From positions 3,713,534 through 3,777,533 of the forward strand of contig NZ_AP018222.1 in NCBI RefSeq assembly GCF_002368035.1: DNA of 64,000 bases, in the 5' to 3' direction. The notes beneath the pieces were generated by a model, which was not told the origin of the DNA, made no database searches, and saw only the letters and a list, made by a program, of their open reading frames with translations. How positions within the stretch are numbered: position 1 is the first letter of the stretch; every line of letters starts with the position of its first letter. Positions 24,225 through 33,372 of the stretch are shown here, piece by piece. Made by a program: the position numbers and the translations under genes. Source of the stretch: Nostoc linckia NIES-25 (GTDB lineage: Bacteria; Cyanobacteriota; Cyanobacteriia; Cyanobacteriales; Nostocaceae).

Positions 24225-24512
24225 ATGATAGTGTCTATTCATTTTGAAGATGATGATAAAACAGTGCAAGTAGAAGCAAACCAACGTTTAACTAAGATCT
24301 GTGACGAACATCCAAGCTCAATTTTTTTTGGTTGTCGTAGCGTTGCTTGTGGAACTTGTCTGATAGAAGTTGTGAGTGGGATAGAAAATTTAGCTTCTAT
24401 CATGGATGAAGAACGGATTTTACTTGATGTGTTGGCTCCAGATAATCCCAATATTCGCCTAGCTTGTCAATGCTTAGTACAAGGTGATATTCGGATTCGG
24501 GTAGCTACTTAA
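24225..24512 (+). CDS. Plant-type [2Fe-2S] ferredoxin
   Basis: A 95-residue soluble protein with the ubiquitin-like ferredoxin pattern: Cys37-x4-Cys42-x2-Cys45 (CRSVACGTC) and a fourth ligand at Cys81 (or Cys83) in LACQCLV. This is the cluster-binding arrangement of adrenodoxin/plant-type ferredoxins, though the usual photosynthetic sequence around the cluster is not matched closely. The second half, SGIENLASIMDEERILL, is typical of specialised ferredoxins beside oxygenases. It probably reduces the diiron enzyme encoded upstream. An in-frame GTG four codons earlier is the alternative start. The gap of 180 bp after the oxygenase includes a short dispersed repeat. Confidence 0.88.
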   Translation: MIVSIHFEDDDKTVQVEANQRLTKICDEHPSSIFFGCRSVACGTCLIEVVSGIENLASIMDEERILLDVLAPDNPNIRLACQCLVQGDIRIRVAT

Positions 24513-24696
24513 TTGGTAATTCTCACATAACCAAGTATATATTTGGCAAACATGAAATAAATGTAATTTTGGTACAGCTACAACCAGAGTAATAAAGATT
24601 TTTCACCTCGGTAAATAGTAGCCAAAATTCAAAAATAGACAGCCTAAATAGTAGCGATCGCTAAATCTATTTCCTCATAAATTTAAAGGTGTGAAA

Positions 24697-25002
24697 ATGA
24701 GCCAGTCTACTCCTGAAACAATTAAAAAGCAGTCTTATAGCGCAGAAGAAATTCAAGCTTGGATAGTTTCTCATATTGCAGAGCAATTGGGAGTCGAACC
24801 TAAAGATATAGATGTGCGGCAGCCTTTAGATAGTTACGGTTTAGAGTCAGCACAAGCAATGCTTCTTGTTAGCAAAGCCGAGAAGTTGTTTGGTTTTGAA
24901 TTATCTCCAATTTTATTGTGGCGCTACCCCACTATTGAAACATTATCTGAGCGTTTAGCCGAAGAATGTAAAGCTTCACAGTCAGAAATTTTTGAGATTT
25001 AA
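24697..25002 (+). CDS. Discrete acyl carrier protein
   Basis: A 101-residue single PP-binding domain. Ser51 in DSYGLESAQA is the phosphopantetheine site, with a four-helix pattern on both sides and LLWRYPTIETLSERL, the usual end of PKS-type carrier domains. AAAGG eight bases upstream supports ATG 24697 over the GTG two codons before. A free carrier beside a PKS that already has ACPs suggests transfer of the finished or partly finished chain to a separate carrier, probably for the condensation-type enzyme encoded next. No PPTase is in the window, so activation must come from elsewhere (in heterocystous species, for example, HetI-type enzymes). Confidence 0.9.
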   Translation: MSQSTPETIKKQSYSAEEIQAWIVSHIAEQLGVEPKDIDVRQPLDSYGLESAQAMLLVSKAEKLFGFELSPILLWRYPTIETLSERLAEECKASQSEIFEI

Positions 25003-25039
25003 ACGTCAAAACTGTTCTTGAACAGTCATCAAAATTAAA

Positions 25040-26368
25040 ATGATTTACGACAGAAAGCTGGGACGCCTAGAACAGGCTATGGAAATTTTAAATAGCCGTG
25101 CTAAAACCTGGAACATAGTAACTATTAGCCGTATCAATGGCTATATTGATGAAGAAACTATGACACAGGCTTTGAAAAGAATTCAGTGCCGCCATCCTCG
25201 TCTTAATTCCCGAATTGTGCGTTCTTGGAATAGTCTCAGCTTTCAAACTCAAGAACCAGTAAATATTCCTTTACGTTTTGTCAAAGCTTTAGATAATTAC
25301 CAGTGGCAAGAAGTTGTTTGTCAAGAGATGAACCAGGGAATTGATAGTAGTAAAAGCCTGCTAAGAGTGGTTATTGTCTATGTTTTAGGTGATGAGCCTA
25401 TAAACTATTTGATTACAACAGTACACCATGCGATCGCAGATGGTTTATCATGCATCCAGCTTCACTCAGAAATCTTAACTTTTTGTCAAAAAATTGTGTC
25501 AGGCGAACCAATTAATTCAGTTACTAGCTTAACTCCACTTCCGCCCATTGAAGAATTAATGCCTCAATGGGCTAAGGGATTCAGAGGTAGGATCAACAGC
25601 ACAATTTTTTTGTTGCAACTTGGTTTGAAAGAAATCTGGAATCGACCAAAGACATTAGGTTTTGAAAAATATGTGCCTATTGCAAAGCGTAGTTGCAATA
25701 TTATCCACAGAAAACTTGACCAAGAGTTAACCCAAAAGTTTGTAAGTTGCTGTAGACAAGAAAACACAACAGTACACAACGCTTTATGTGCTGCAATGAT
25801 GTTGACAGTAGCTAGAACAATAACTAAAGGTCGTAGAAAAGATATAAGAGTAAATTGTTTATCTTATCTCGATTTAAGAAGGCATTTAGAACCTGCGATT
25901 AGTGATGAACATCTAGCTATATTAGCCTCTTCTCTCATGCAATTTCACCTCCTAAAGCCAAACAGTTCATTTTGGGAATTAGCTAGAGAAGTACAATATA
26001 AGCTGGAAGTGAGTAAAAAGCACGGCGAGCTTTTTAGAATGGTTTTAATTGCTAAAAACCTTATAGATTTTTGTTTCATTTTCCCCAAAAAAATAGCCGC
26101 CACAGTGTCTGTTTCTAATGTTGGTAAAATTAGTATTCCCAAAAATTACGGTAATTTTGAACTCGAAGAAATCAGTTTCATCAGTTCTAATAGTCTTTTT
26201 GCAGGTATTTTCGCGATCCATGTTTCCACATTCCAAGGAAAAATGCTTTTAAATTTTGCATTTTCTCAACCATCAATTAGTAAAAATACTATGGAGCATC
26301 TTGTAGACGATCTCATGTCTAATATTTTTGATATTTGCAATTTAAACGATCATTTTTTCCGAATATAA
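25040..26368 (+). CDS. Stand-alone condensation-type acyltransferase
   Basis: This 442-residue protein has the fold signature of NRPS condensation domains, PapA and wax-ester synthases. The catalytic HHAIADG (HHxxxDG) lies at residues 129-135, and there is a YLDLRRHL segment near 280 and SVSNVGKI near 355, equivalent to the second conserved core motif region. It is not attached to any adenylation or carrier domain, so it acts on acyl groups presented in trans, most simply by the ACP encoded 37 bp upstream. It would join the chain to an alcohol or amine acceptor and so release the product. The acceptor is unknown. Start ATG 25040 is directly at the beginning of the domain. Confidence 0.82.
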   Translation: MIYDRKLGRLEQAMEILNSRAKTWNIVTISRINGYIDEETMTQALKRIQCRHPRLNSRIVRSWNSLSFQTQEPVNIPLRFVKALDNYQWQEVVCQEMNQGIDSSKSLLRVVIVYVLGDEPINYLITTVHHAIADGLSCIQLHSEILTFCQKIVSGEPINSVTSLTPLPPIEELMPQWAKGFRGRINSTIFLLQLGLKEIWNRPKTLGFEKYVPIAKRSCNIIHRKLDQELTQKFVSCCRQENTTVHNALCAAMMLTVARTITKGRRKDIRVNCLSYLDLRRHLEPAISDEHLAILASSLMQFHLLKPNSSFWELAREVQYKLEVSKKHGELFRMVLIAKNLIDFCFIFPKKIAATVSVSNVGKISIPKNYGNFELEEISFISSNSLFAGIFAIHVSTFQGKMLLNFAFSQPSISKNTMEHLVDDLMSNIFDICNLNDHFFRI

Positions 26369-26512
26369 AAATATCGCTTTACCAATCAAGTAATCAAAAA
26401 TTATGACTGATAATACGACGATTACACATTCTGCATTTATTTTTAAATTCTGCAAATATTGTTGAGAGACTGGCAAAACAATATTTAAAAAAACTTAGGA
26501 GATTATCAAACT

Positions 26513-28390
26513 ATGAACGTATCAGAATTTGTAAAAAACCTTACACAACAGGGTGTTAATTTGTGGGTTGATAACGAAAAACTAAAGATTCGCTCCCCAA
26601 AAGGGGTAATCACACCAGACATTCAGGAAAAAATAGTTACTCATAAAACAGAAATTATCGCATTTTTGCACGAAATGGATGTAGCTATAGATTTGGAGTC
26701 TACCCCTTTACCTCAAGGATTAAATTTACAAACCATTGGTCGTTTAATTGGCGGATTCGCTCAGCAATCATCAGTGGAATCTAAGCCACCAATTATCGAT
26801 CCTAAAATTATGGCTCAAAAGCTAATAGTTACATTCAAACCCTTATCTAAGAGTTACGATAATCAAGAAACTTTAAAATTTCGCCAAGAATTACACGATC
26901 GACTAAAAGAGTACGGTGTCAAAATATTACCTTGGGAAGAAGCGATCGCCGAATTTAATTATGACCTTATACTTCCAATAATTAACAAAAAGAAAAACTT
27001 TAAATTTAAGGGTGTTAAATCAGAAGTTAATGCAATTATTGATGTAGAAATTCCTCCTTCTTTTGTTAGAAGATTGGGTATTGTTGTAGCAGAGGCTATC
27101 TATCAAATTTATTCTACATTAATTTTAAACGATCGAAAAATTCCTGTAATCAAAATAGCTAGATTGAGCAGTTGGGCTGAAGATTATGCGGCTAAATATG
27201 TTGATAACCCTAGCAAAACACAAGTAATTGTAATTACCACAATTGACCATAACTTTATTAATCCTCTCATTCCTTATAAAGAAAAAATCAATATTGGATT
27301 AAACACTTTAATTAGAACATTCTCAGAAATTGTTATCGGAGTATCATCCGATAAAATTTCTATATTAAATATGAATCTTTCAGATTCTATTTTTAAAAGA
27401 AATGAGATTGGTACTTTCGTTTTAAAATCACTGATTCCTAAAGTTTTTGTACCAATTGCTCCACTTTTATTAAGTAGATTTGAGGTAGATCGGTATAATC
27501 CTCAAGAATCTATCTATGCTTCAAAACTAGTCAAATTAGGCCAAGAGTTGGCATCAACAGGTTTATTTCCTCCTGGTTTTAAGCTCGATAAAGTTATTAA
27601 AAGGAAATCCCATAGAGATATTGTAAGCATCATTATAAATGGAAGGACAGGTGTTTCTTATGGTTTTGTTGCTTATGCTGAACCACCACAATATTTTGGA
27701 GAACTAGAAATCACAAAAAATGAGTGGGAAAATCTACTATCTGTCCCAGGATTTAGCAGTAATGAAATTCGTCAAAATGACAAAGGCAGGCGTTATGCCA
27801 AAATCAAAAGATTAGAAGAATATGTGTTTAGGCAAATACCCGATATTTGGCTTGTAAGTTCTCGCTCAGGGTCTAATAAAACAGACTTAAATATTGCTGA
27901 CGATGTTATCAGAATTGGTTTGAAAGAAAAACTATATCTACAATTACCTAAAGCGATTAGTTCCGAACTAGTAGACATAAAGCCTTCTTATGATATCTAT
28001 GTCATGCTTGCTATCAGCCTTTCTGCCGCTTTATATACACCAGAATTAATCAAAGATGGTGCGCCAATTGTTCATTTCCACGGCTATCCAGCATTTGATT
28101 GGTTTAAACCAAATGAATACTGTGTTGGAGTTAATAATCCTTCCGTTCCTTGTGGAACTTATGAATCCGGTGTATTCAATTTTTTGGGTATTTCTAGCTT
28201 GGCTAATCAACAACCAAGTAATATATCTTTAGTTAGTTTAATAGAACCAGATCATGGTGCAAATTTCATAGCCCATGATTTGGAATATTTAGTTCAAAGA
28301 TTAAAAGATGGGTGTACCCAAGGACAAATCGAACTAGGTGGAAAACATTTTACTTCTCTAAAATCTGAGATAGAAGAATGCAAAATATAA
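26513..28390 (+). CDS. TubC-type docking domain fused to a 570-aa body of unknown function
   Basis: Residues 1-50 match the TubC N-terminal docking domain: a first helix, the WVDNEKLKIRSPKG hairpin, then ITPDIQEKIVTHKTEII with an FL end. Such domains dock NRPS/PKS subunits to an upstream partner. The remaining 570 residues are not recognised. They are soluble alpha/beta, with features such as LGIVVAEAIYQIY near 190, ELASTGLFPPGFKLDK near 350, PIVHFHGYPAFDWF near 520 and NPSVPCGTYESGVFNF near 545. No A, C, PCP, TE or MT core motif is visible. With 144 bp to the condensation-type gene before and a good terminator after, it closes the first transcription block. Whether the body is an enzyme is unknown, although the His/Cys-containing C-terminal motifs look like active-site loops. 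AGGAG upstream of the ATG. Confidence 0.75.
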   Translation: MNVSEFVKNLTQQGVNLWVDNEKLKIRSPKGVITPDIQEKIVTHKTEIIAFLHEMDVAIDLESTPLPQGLNLQTIGRLIGGFAQQSSVESKPPIIDPKIMAQKLIVTFKPLSKSYDNQETLKFRQELHDRLKEYGVKILPWEEAIAEFNYDLILPIINKKKNFKFKGVKSEVNAIIDVEIPPSFVRRLGIVVAEAIYQIYSTLILNDRKIPVIKIARLSSWAEDYAAKYVDNPSKTQVIVITTIDHNFINPLIPYKEKINIGLNTLIRTFSEIVIGVSSDKISILNMNLSDSIFKRNEIGTFVLKSLIPKVFVPIAPLLLSRFEVDRYNPQESIYASKLVKLGQELASTGLFPPGFKLDKVIKRKSHRDIVSIIINGRTGVSYGFVAYAEPPQYFGELEITKNEWENLLSVPGFSSNEIRQNDKGRRYAKIKRLEEYVFRQIPDIWLVSSRSGSNKTDLNIADDVIRIGLKEKLYLQLPKAISSELVDIKPSYDIYVMLAISLSAALYTPELIKDGAPIVHFHGYPAFDWFKPNEYCVGVNNPSVPCGTYESGVFNFLGISSLANQQPSNISLVSLIEPDHGANFIAHDLEYLVQRLKDGCTQGQIELGGKHFTSLKSEIEECKI

Positions 28391-28520
28391 CATGTATAAA
28401 AAAGTACGTAGGCTGAGTTTAGCTATCAGCCAACATTCAATACCTATTGTTTGGTTTGGCCTCGTTTAACCCAACTTACTATAGTAATTCTATAATGAGT
28501 TGTGATAATTCAAAGCTACA

Positions 28521-28553
28521 AAACCCCGACTTATCAAATAAGCCGGGGTTTTT
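28521..28553 (+). terminator. Rho-independent terminator
   Basis: AAACCCCGACTTAT and its complement (one A-C mismatch) form a 13-14 bp stem with a 3-base loop, followed by TTTTTATTTA. It lies 131 bp past the TubC-domain gene. Confidence 0.85.
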
Positions 28554-28586
28554 ATTTACGCATTTATCTCAACTTATAATAACTGT

Positions 28587-28708
28587 ATATAGCAGCCCTA
28601 TTTGATTTGTGAAAAATATAGAAAAGGAAACGAACCGCAAAGTACGCGAAGTACGCAAAGGGAAGAAAGAGATATGTAATTTTCACAAATCATTTAGGAG
28701 CGCTATAT
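28587..28708. mobile_element. MITE-like element, about 29-bp imperfect terminal inverted repeats
   Basis: The left end ATATAGCAGCCCTATTTGAT (28587 on) continues with TTGTGAAAA. The right end on the other strand (28708 back) reads ATATAGCGCTCCTAAATGAT then TTGTGAAAA. The interior is 64 bp with CGCAAAGTACGCGAAGTACG direct repeats. No ORF. Similar single ends are at about 9236 and 49230-49258. It sits between the terminator and the ABC exporter gene. Confidence 0.65.
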
Positions 28709-29047
28709 GATGAGTTGCATATGAGTTGCGATTGAGTATCTCCCTGGGATAATATGCTTATACATCAGAACTGGATAGTTAATTAAGCGATTTAAACATT
28801 GCGTTGACAGCAATAATATCATTGTTAGCAGACACTAGCTTTCGGAAAATTCTGTTTTCATATGTCTGCAATTTTAGCTGATTTTAAATTCGTTAAAATA
28901 TGAATTTATATGGATTGTGCTAATAATTTATTTAGTTATCGCAGTTAATTTAAAAATTTTCAAATTTAAGCATAGATAACGATTATTAAACCATGAATAA
29001 ACAACATGGTCAAACCAAAAGCTGTGCGTTGTTAATTAATCACTATT
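28709..29047. promoter_or_regulatory. Upstream region of the exporter/glycosyltransferase block
   Basis: 339 bp of AT-rich sequence after the MITE-like element and before the ABC exporter. Presumably contains the promoter of the second block of the locus. No specific site recognised. Confidence 0.4.
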
Positions 29048-30700
29048 ATGAACTTGATTCGCCTACTATTACGTACTTCTTCTCTTCACCTCAGTCTGGC
29101 AATACTAGCTGGTATTTTAAGCGGTGGTACTGCTGCGGGTTTAATTGCTCTAATTAATACAAAATTGAATCAAAACCAACCATCAAACACTATACTATTT
29201 TGGAGTTTTGTTGCTCTCTGTTTACTACGGCTAATTGCTAATTTTATTTCTCAAATTTTATTAATTCAAGTTTCACAAAAAGCAATTCTCAACTTGCGGA
29301 TATTTTTAAGCCGTCATATTTTAGCCTCGCCTTTACGACACTTAGAAAAAATAGGCGCTCATTCTCTTTTAGCTGTTCTCGTTGAAGATATCCAAACAAT
29401 CTCTAACACAATTATTATTATTCCTTTTTTATGTATTAATATTGCTATTGTAGTTGCCTGCCTAATTTATTTGAGTTGGTTATCTCAACTGATTTTCATT
29501 ATAGGTATTGGCTTTATGTTTTTGGGAATATTCAGCTATTCACTACCAACAATTAAAGCCATGTCTTTTTTGAAACTGGCTCGCGAACAAGAAGATAAAT
29601 TGTTTAAGCATTTCCGCACCATAACTCAAGGCACTAAGGAACTCAAACTACACCGCAAACGACGGGAAGTATTTCTCTCAGAAGACCTACATGACACTGC
29701 TCTATCATCTCGTCATCATAATGTTGTGGGTATGAGCATATTTGCTGCTGCTGCTAGTTGGGGACAAATTTTATTTTTTGTTGCTATTGGTTTGCTTTTA
29801 TTCACTATACCGACTATTAACAAAATTCATCCTACTATTTTATCCGCATATGCTCTAACTATTATTTACTTAATATCACCTTTGGAGTACATTATGAGTA
29901 CAATGCCTCATATAACCAGAGCGTTGATTGCTTTAAAAAAAGTAGAGTCTTTAGGCATTTTATTGGCAAATTATTCAAACGAAACTGTTGATAATACCTT
30001 ACTAATATCACACAAATTTAAATGTTTAGAACTCGTAAATGTTACTCATACTTACTATCATGAACAGGAAGAAAGCAATTTTATCCTTGGGCCTATTAAC
30101 TTGAAATTCCATCAAGGAGAACTGATTTTTATTCTAGGAGGTAATGGTAGCGGTAAATCTACTCTTGCTAAATTAATTACTGGTCTTTACATCTCTGAAA
30201 CAGGAAATATTTATCTAGATGGTAATCCCATTACTAATCAGAATTTAGAATGGTATCGTCAGCAGTTCTCTGTAATCTTTTCTGATTTTTATCTTTTCGA
30301 TCGCTTTTTAGGTTTTGATAATAATAATCTCGATTCTCAAACTCAAAAATATCTTGCCAAATTGCAACTTGACCACAAAGTTAAAGTCAAGAATGGCGTA
30401 CTTTCTACCACAGACCTTTCTCAAGGACAACGCAAGCGCCTTGCTCTGCTTACTGCTTACCTTGAAGATCGTCCCATTTATATGTTTGATGAGTGGGCAT
30501 CAGATCAAGATCCTGCGTTCAAGGAAATTTTTTATACCCAACTTATTTTAGAGCTAAAAAATAGAGGAAAAACTGTACTGGTTATTAGCCACGACGACCA
30601 ATATTTTTACCTAGCAGATCGAATTGTCAAACTGGAATACGGCCAAGTTAACACTGAACATTTAAATAATGGAAAAGAGCAAATTAATGTTTTTGAATAA
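29048..30700 (+). CDS. PvdE/SyrD-type ABC exporter (fused TMD-NBD)
   Basis: A 550-residue half-transporter. The first 290 residues are six membrane helices (for example LAILAGILSGGTAAGLIALI and FFVAIGLLLFTI). The NBD carries Walker A GGNGSGKST at 364-372, signature LSQGQRKR near 457, and Walker B YMFDEWASDQDP near 480-490. The DEWA-DQDP variant is characteristic of the subfamily that exports cyclic peptides, siderophore precursors and lipopeptides (PvdE, SyrD). Substrate is unknown, but the location points to export of the product of the polyketide locus or a lipid-linked intermediate. The next gene begins inside its last 32 bp, so the two are translationally coupled. Confidence 0.87.
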   Translation: MNLIRLLLRTSSLHLSLAILAGILSGGTAAGLIALINTKLNQNQPSNTILFWSFVALCLLRLIANFISQILLIQVSQKAILNLRIFLSRHILASPLRHLEKIGAHSLLAVLVEDIQTISNTIIIIPFLCINIAIVVACLIYLSWLSQLIFIIGIGFMFLGIFSYSLPTIKAMSFLKLAREQEDKLFKHFRTITQGTKELKLHRKRREVFLSEDLHDTALSSRHHNVVGMSIFAAAASWGQILFFVAIGLLLFTIPTINKIHPTILSAYALTIIYLISPLEYIMSTMPHITRALIALKKVESLGILLANYSNETVDNTLLISHKFKCLELVNVTHTYYHEQEESNFILGPINLKFHQGELIFILGGNGSGKSTLAKLITGLYISETGNIYLDGNPITNQNLEWYRQQFSVIFSDFYLFDRFLGFDNNNLDSQTQKYLAKLQLDHKVKVKNGVLSTTDLSQGQRKRLALLTAYLEDRPIYMFDEWASDQDPAFKEIFYTQLILELKNRGKTVLVISHDDQYFYLADRIVKLEYGQVNTEHLNNGKEQINVFE

Positions 30701-32051
30701 TTTACTCAAAGTATCTGATGAATCCAGAAAATTTTCCCAAGAAAAAATTGCATTACGGGAAAGACAAAATAGAACCTTAAGTGCAGATGTAAAATCTGTT
30801 CTGTATTATAGAGATTGGATTCAGGCTCAAACTAACCATACTTTCGATAAAACCCGAATATTAGGAATAGTTGCAGCCACTAAAGGAGCCGAAAATTATT
30901 TACCTTATACTATCCCTAAAATCATTCAACAAATCTCAGAAATAGGGATGAAGGCTGATATAGTCATTGGTTTAAATCATGGCTTTGAATGTCCTGCTGT
31001 TATCGACCGTTTTACATTGTTGCAAAATACTCAAATCATTCATCTATATACTCAAGAAAAGTTAGCAAACAATATCCCAGCACCAATATTTGACAATATA
31101 ATGTGCCAAGGTAAACCATATTGTTTAACTAACACTGACGTTTACAAATACAGACATAGAATATTTGTTGTCCATCAAAAACAGGGGCAATACTCAGCAG
31201 GAAAAATTCGAGTTTTGGGAGACATTTATGGTTCATTACTACTTAAGAGTATTGAACATGGATGGATACCACCTGCCCTTTTAATAACTTTTGATGCTGA
31301 GTCTCAGTTTTTAGTAGCACGCAATTATTCAGTTATAGATCTAGAATCTAATGGCTTAAAATTAATAATAAACCAATTCCTAAATTCCCCGGAAATCGAT
31401 ATTTTAGGTACAAAAAATAAGTTCGCAGTTTACCAAAAAGCAATAGTAGATGGAATTGAAGTTTTACTGCCTGATTTTAGTGAAGAACTGCCTCCTATCC
31501 AATGGTTTATAGATATTGTTCATGGTAGATTCAGTAGCTTTGAGTGTAAATGGGGAGGAGGCACATTTGGTAAAACTGATGTGATAGTTAGTTTGTTAGT
31601 ACTAATTTCTATAAATTATCCAGGCATTAGAACTGAGGATACTCAACTCACAATCTTAAGCAAGTATGCAGGCTTTATAGGTGACATATTTTTAGATGTG
31701 ATTTCTACAAATAGAACTCCCAGTATCGCAGATATGACAATGGAACACCCACAAAAAAAAGCTTGGATAGAACAAATTTATAGATGGTTAACTTCTGTTG
31801 AGTCATTAAAATTACTTTATGGAGAACATAATATTAATATGTTGGTAAATATCGGTTTTCCTTGGTTTACATTGGCTCATCCAATTACATTTTTGAAGCT
31901 GGTAATGGGAAATAAAAGTATTAATTTACCTACTATTTTTAATAAAATAAAATTATTGTTTTTTAGCTTTTTATACTATCATAATATCCAAAAGCATAGT
32001 ACTAAAAATCCTGATATTTTACAAGGTGATAAAGCAAAAGCTTTTTGGTGA
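30669..32051 (+). CDS. GT2-like glycosyltransferase, probable
   Basis: This 460-residue protein is not a familiar named family, but it shows the landmarks of a processive-type family 2 glycosyltransferase in correct order. There is an N-terminal nucleotide-sugar-like strand ILGIVAATKGAENYL near residue 75, an acidic DAES at 209-212 in LLITFDAES (DxD-like), ED at 323-324 in GIRTEDTQL, and QIYRW at 369-373 (QxxRW). The last 80 residues include hydrophobic stretches that could sit at the membrane. It would transfer a sugar from a nucleotide donor, and the acceptor may be the lipid of this locus. It overlaps the exporter gene by 32 bp. A second ATG six codons in is an alternative start. Confidence 0.6.
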   Translation: MEKSKLMFLNNLLKVSDESRKFSQEKIALRERQNRTLSADVKSVLYYRDWIQAQTNHTFDKTRILGIVAATKGAENYLPYTIPKIIQQISEIGMKADIVIGLNHGFECPAVIDRFTLLQNTQIIHLYTQEKLANNIPAPIFDNIMCQGKPYCLTNTDVYKYRHRIFVVHQKQGQYSAGKIRVLGDIYGSLLLKSIEHGWIPPALLITFDAESQFLVARNYSVIDLESNGLKLIINQFLNSPEIDILGTKNKFAVYQKAIVDGIEVLLPDFSEELPPIQWFIDIVHGRFSSFECKWGGGTFGKTDVIVSLLVLISINYPGIRTEDTQLTILSKYAGFIGDIFLDVISTNRTPSIADMTMEHPQKKAWIEQIYRWLTSVESLKLLYGEHNINMLVNIGFPWFTLAHPITFLKLVMGNKSINLPTIFNKIKLLFFSFLYYHNIQKHSTKNPDILQGDKAKAFW

Positions 32052-32248
32052 AACTATTATATTTAGTAAAAAATATGCTATATGCTTGTAGCTAATTTAG
32101 TTTAATTTACTCAGCTATTACAGTAAAAATACTGTGAAAAAACTAATAAAAATCAATGCTTTCTAAAAAAAGCTTTTATCTCAAGCTGAATGTTTTGTTT
32201 GACTTTAAATAGTGTGACAGTAATAGATTCAAATTTAAGGTGTTTACC
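32052..32248. other. Gap between the GT2-like gene and the SDR
   Basis: 197 bp AT-rich, with a CTGTAATAGCTGAG-like inverted arrangement near 32112 but no clear terminator. Read-through is possible. Confidence 0.35.
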
Positions 32249-33136
32249 ATGACAAATTTAGCTGCTAAAACAATACTTTTGACAGGTGCATCACGCGGTT
32301 TAGGAGTATACATTGCTCGTGCTCTAGCCAGAGAACAAGCAACTGTGGTTTGCGTTTCTCGTTTTAAATCAGGATTAGATGTAACATGCGCTCAAATAAA
32401 AGCTTTGGGTGGGAAAGGAATAAGTATTCCCTTTGATATTAAAAATGTGACAGAATTATCAACTCTTAAACAGCAAATTAATAAAGTTGTTGGGCCAGTA
32501 GACATTATAATTAATAATGCTGCCATAGAAATTTACCGAGATTTTGTTGATTATTCTCTAGAGGATCTCCAGTCAATATTGACAATTAATCTACTCGCTG
32601 CTGCTGAATTAACTCGTTTGTTTCTACCAAGCATGTTGGAGCGCCGTAGCGGTCACATTGTTAATATTGCTTCTCTAGCTGGTAAAAAGGGAGTCCCTTA
32701 CAACAGCATTTATTCTGCAAGTAAAGCTGGTTTGATTATGTGGACTGATGCTATGCGGCAAGAATTAGCTGGTACTAATACTAATATCTCGGTAATCTGT
32801 CCGGGATATATCTCCGAAACTGGTATGACTGTTAATAGCCGGATACCTGCTCCTTGGCTAGCAGGCACATCTACACCGATAGATGTAGCAAATGCAGTGA
32901 TTAAAGCTATCAAACAAAACAAAGCAGAGATAATAGTTAATCAAAATCTGCTAACAGCAAATATGGCTAAACTAATGTTTGCTATTGGGCAATTTTATCC
33001 AGAAATTATGGATCGACTTTACCATTGCTTGGACATAGTTAAACTGAACCGCAAGCGTGCAAATGCCAATATTTTTGCCACAGATTGTAGCGCTGCATCA
33101 GTTCATCATTATGGAATATATCAGAAAAGAAGTTAA
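32249..33136 (+). CDS. Short-chain dehydrogenase/reductase
   Basis: A 295-residue classical SDR: cofactor loop TGASRGLG near residue 14-21, NNAA near 92, catalytic Ser in NIASLAGKKG near 139, and the YSASK Tyr-Lys pair near 154-158. An Arg in CVSRFKSG after the second strand favours NADPH. The last 60 residues extend past the Rossmann core, as in family members that touch the membrane or a lipid substrate. Within this locus it could reduce a keto group of the chain or a sugar, or form a linked alcohol. It lies on the same strand with neighbours 200-240 bp away. ATG 32249 was chosen; a GTG three codons upstream is possible. Confidence 0.85.
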   Translation: MTNLAAKTILLTGASRGLGVYIARALAREQATVVCVSRFKSGLDVTCAQIKALGGKGISIPFDIKNVTELSTLKQQINKVVGPVDIIINNAAIEIYRDFVDYSLEDLQSILTINLLAAAELTRLFLPSMLERRSGHIVNIASLAGKKGVPYNSIYSASKAGLIMWTDAMRQELAGTNTNISVICPGYISETGMTVNSRIPAPWLAGTSTPIDVANAVIKAIKQNKAEIIVNQNLLTANMAKLMFAIGQFYPEIMDRLYHCLDIVKLNRKRANANIFATDCSAASVHHYGIYQKRS

Positions 33137-33372
33137 GTCGTTTGAAGAATTGATTTAAAGTTAGATGAAGAAATTTACACTAATGTTTAAATTCGCTCGG
33201 ATATTTCTGGCTATCTTAATCTGTAATAGCGATCGCTCTGTTAATAGATAAACGCAGATCGCATACCTGGTATAAGAAAAGCGATCGCTATTCACTATCG
33301 ATCTATCAAAAATCTCATTTCAATAAGAAACATATAACTTTCTGCACTCCTACTAACAGAGGATATTAGCTA

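Noticed and set aside
25040..28390. Reading the condensation-type and TubC genes as a full NRPS
   Set aside because: No adenylation motif and no peptidyl carrier within these genes; only a docking domain and an HHxxxDG enzyme.
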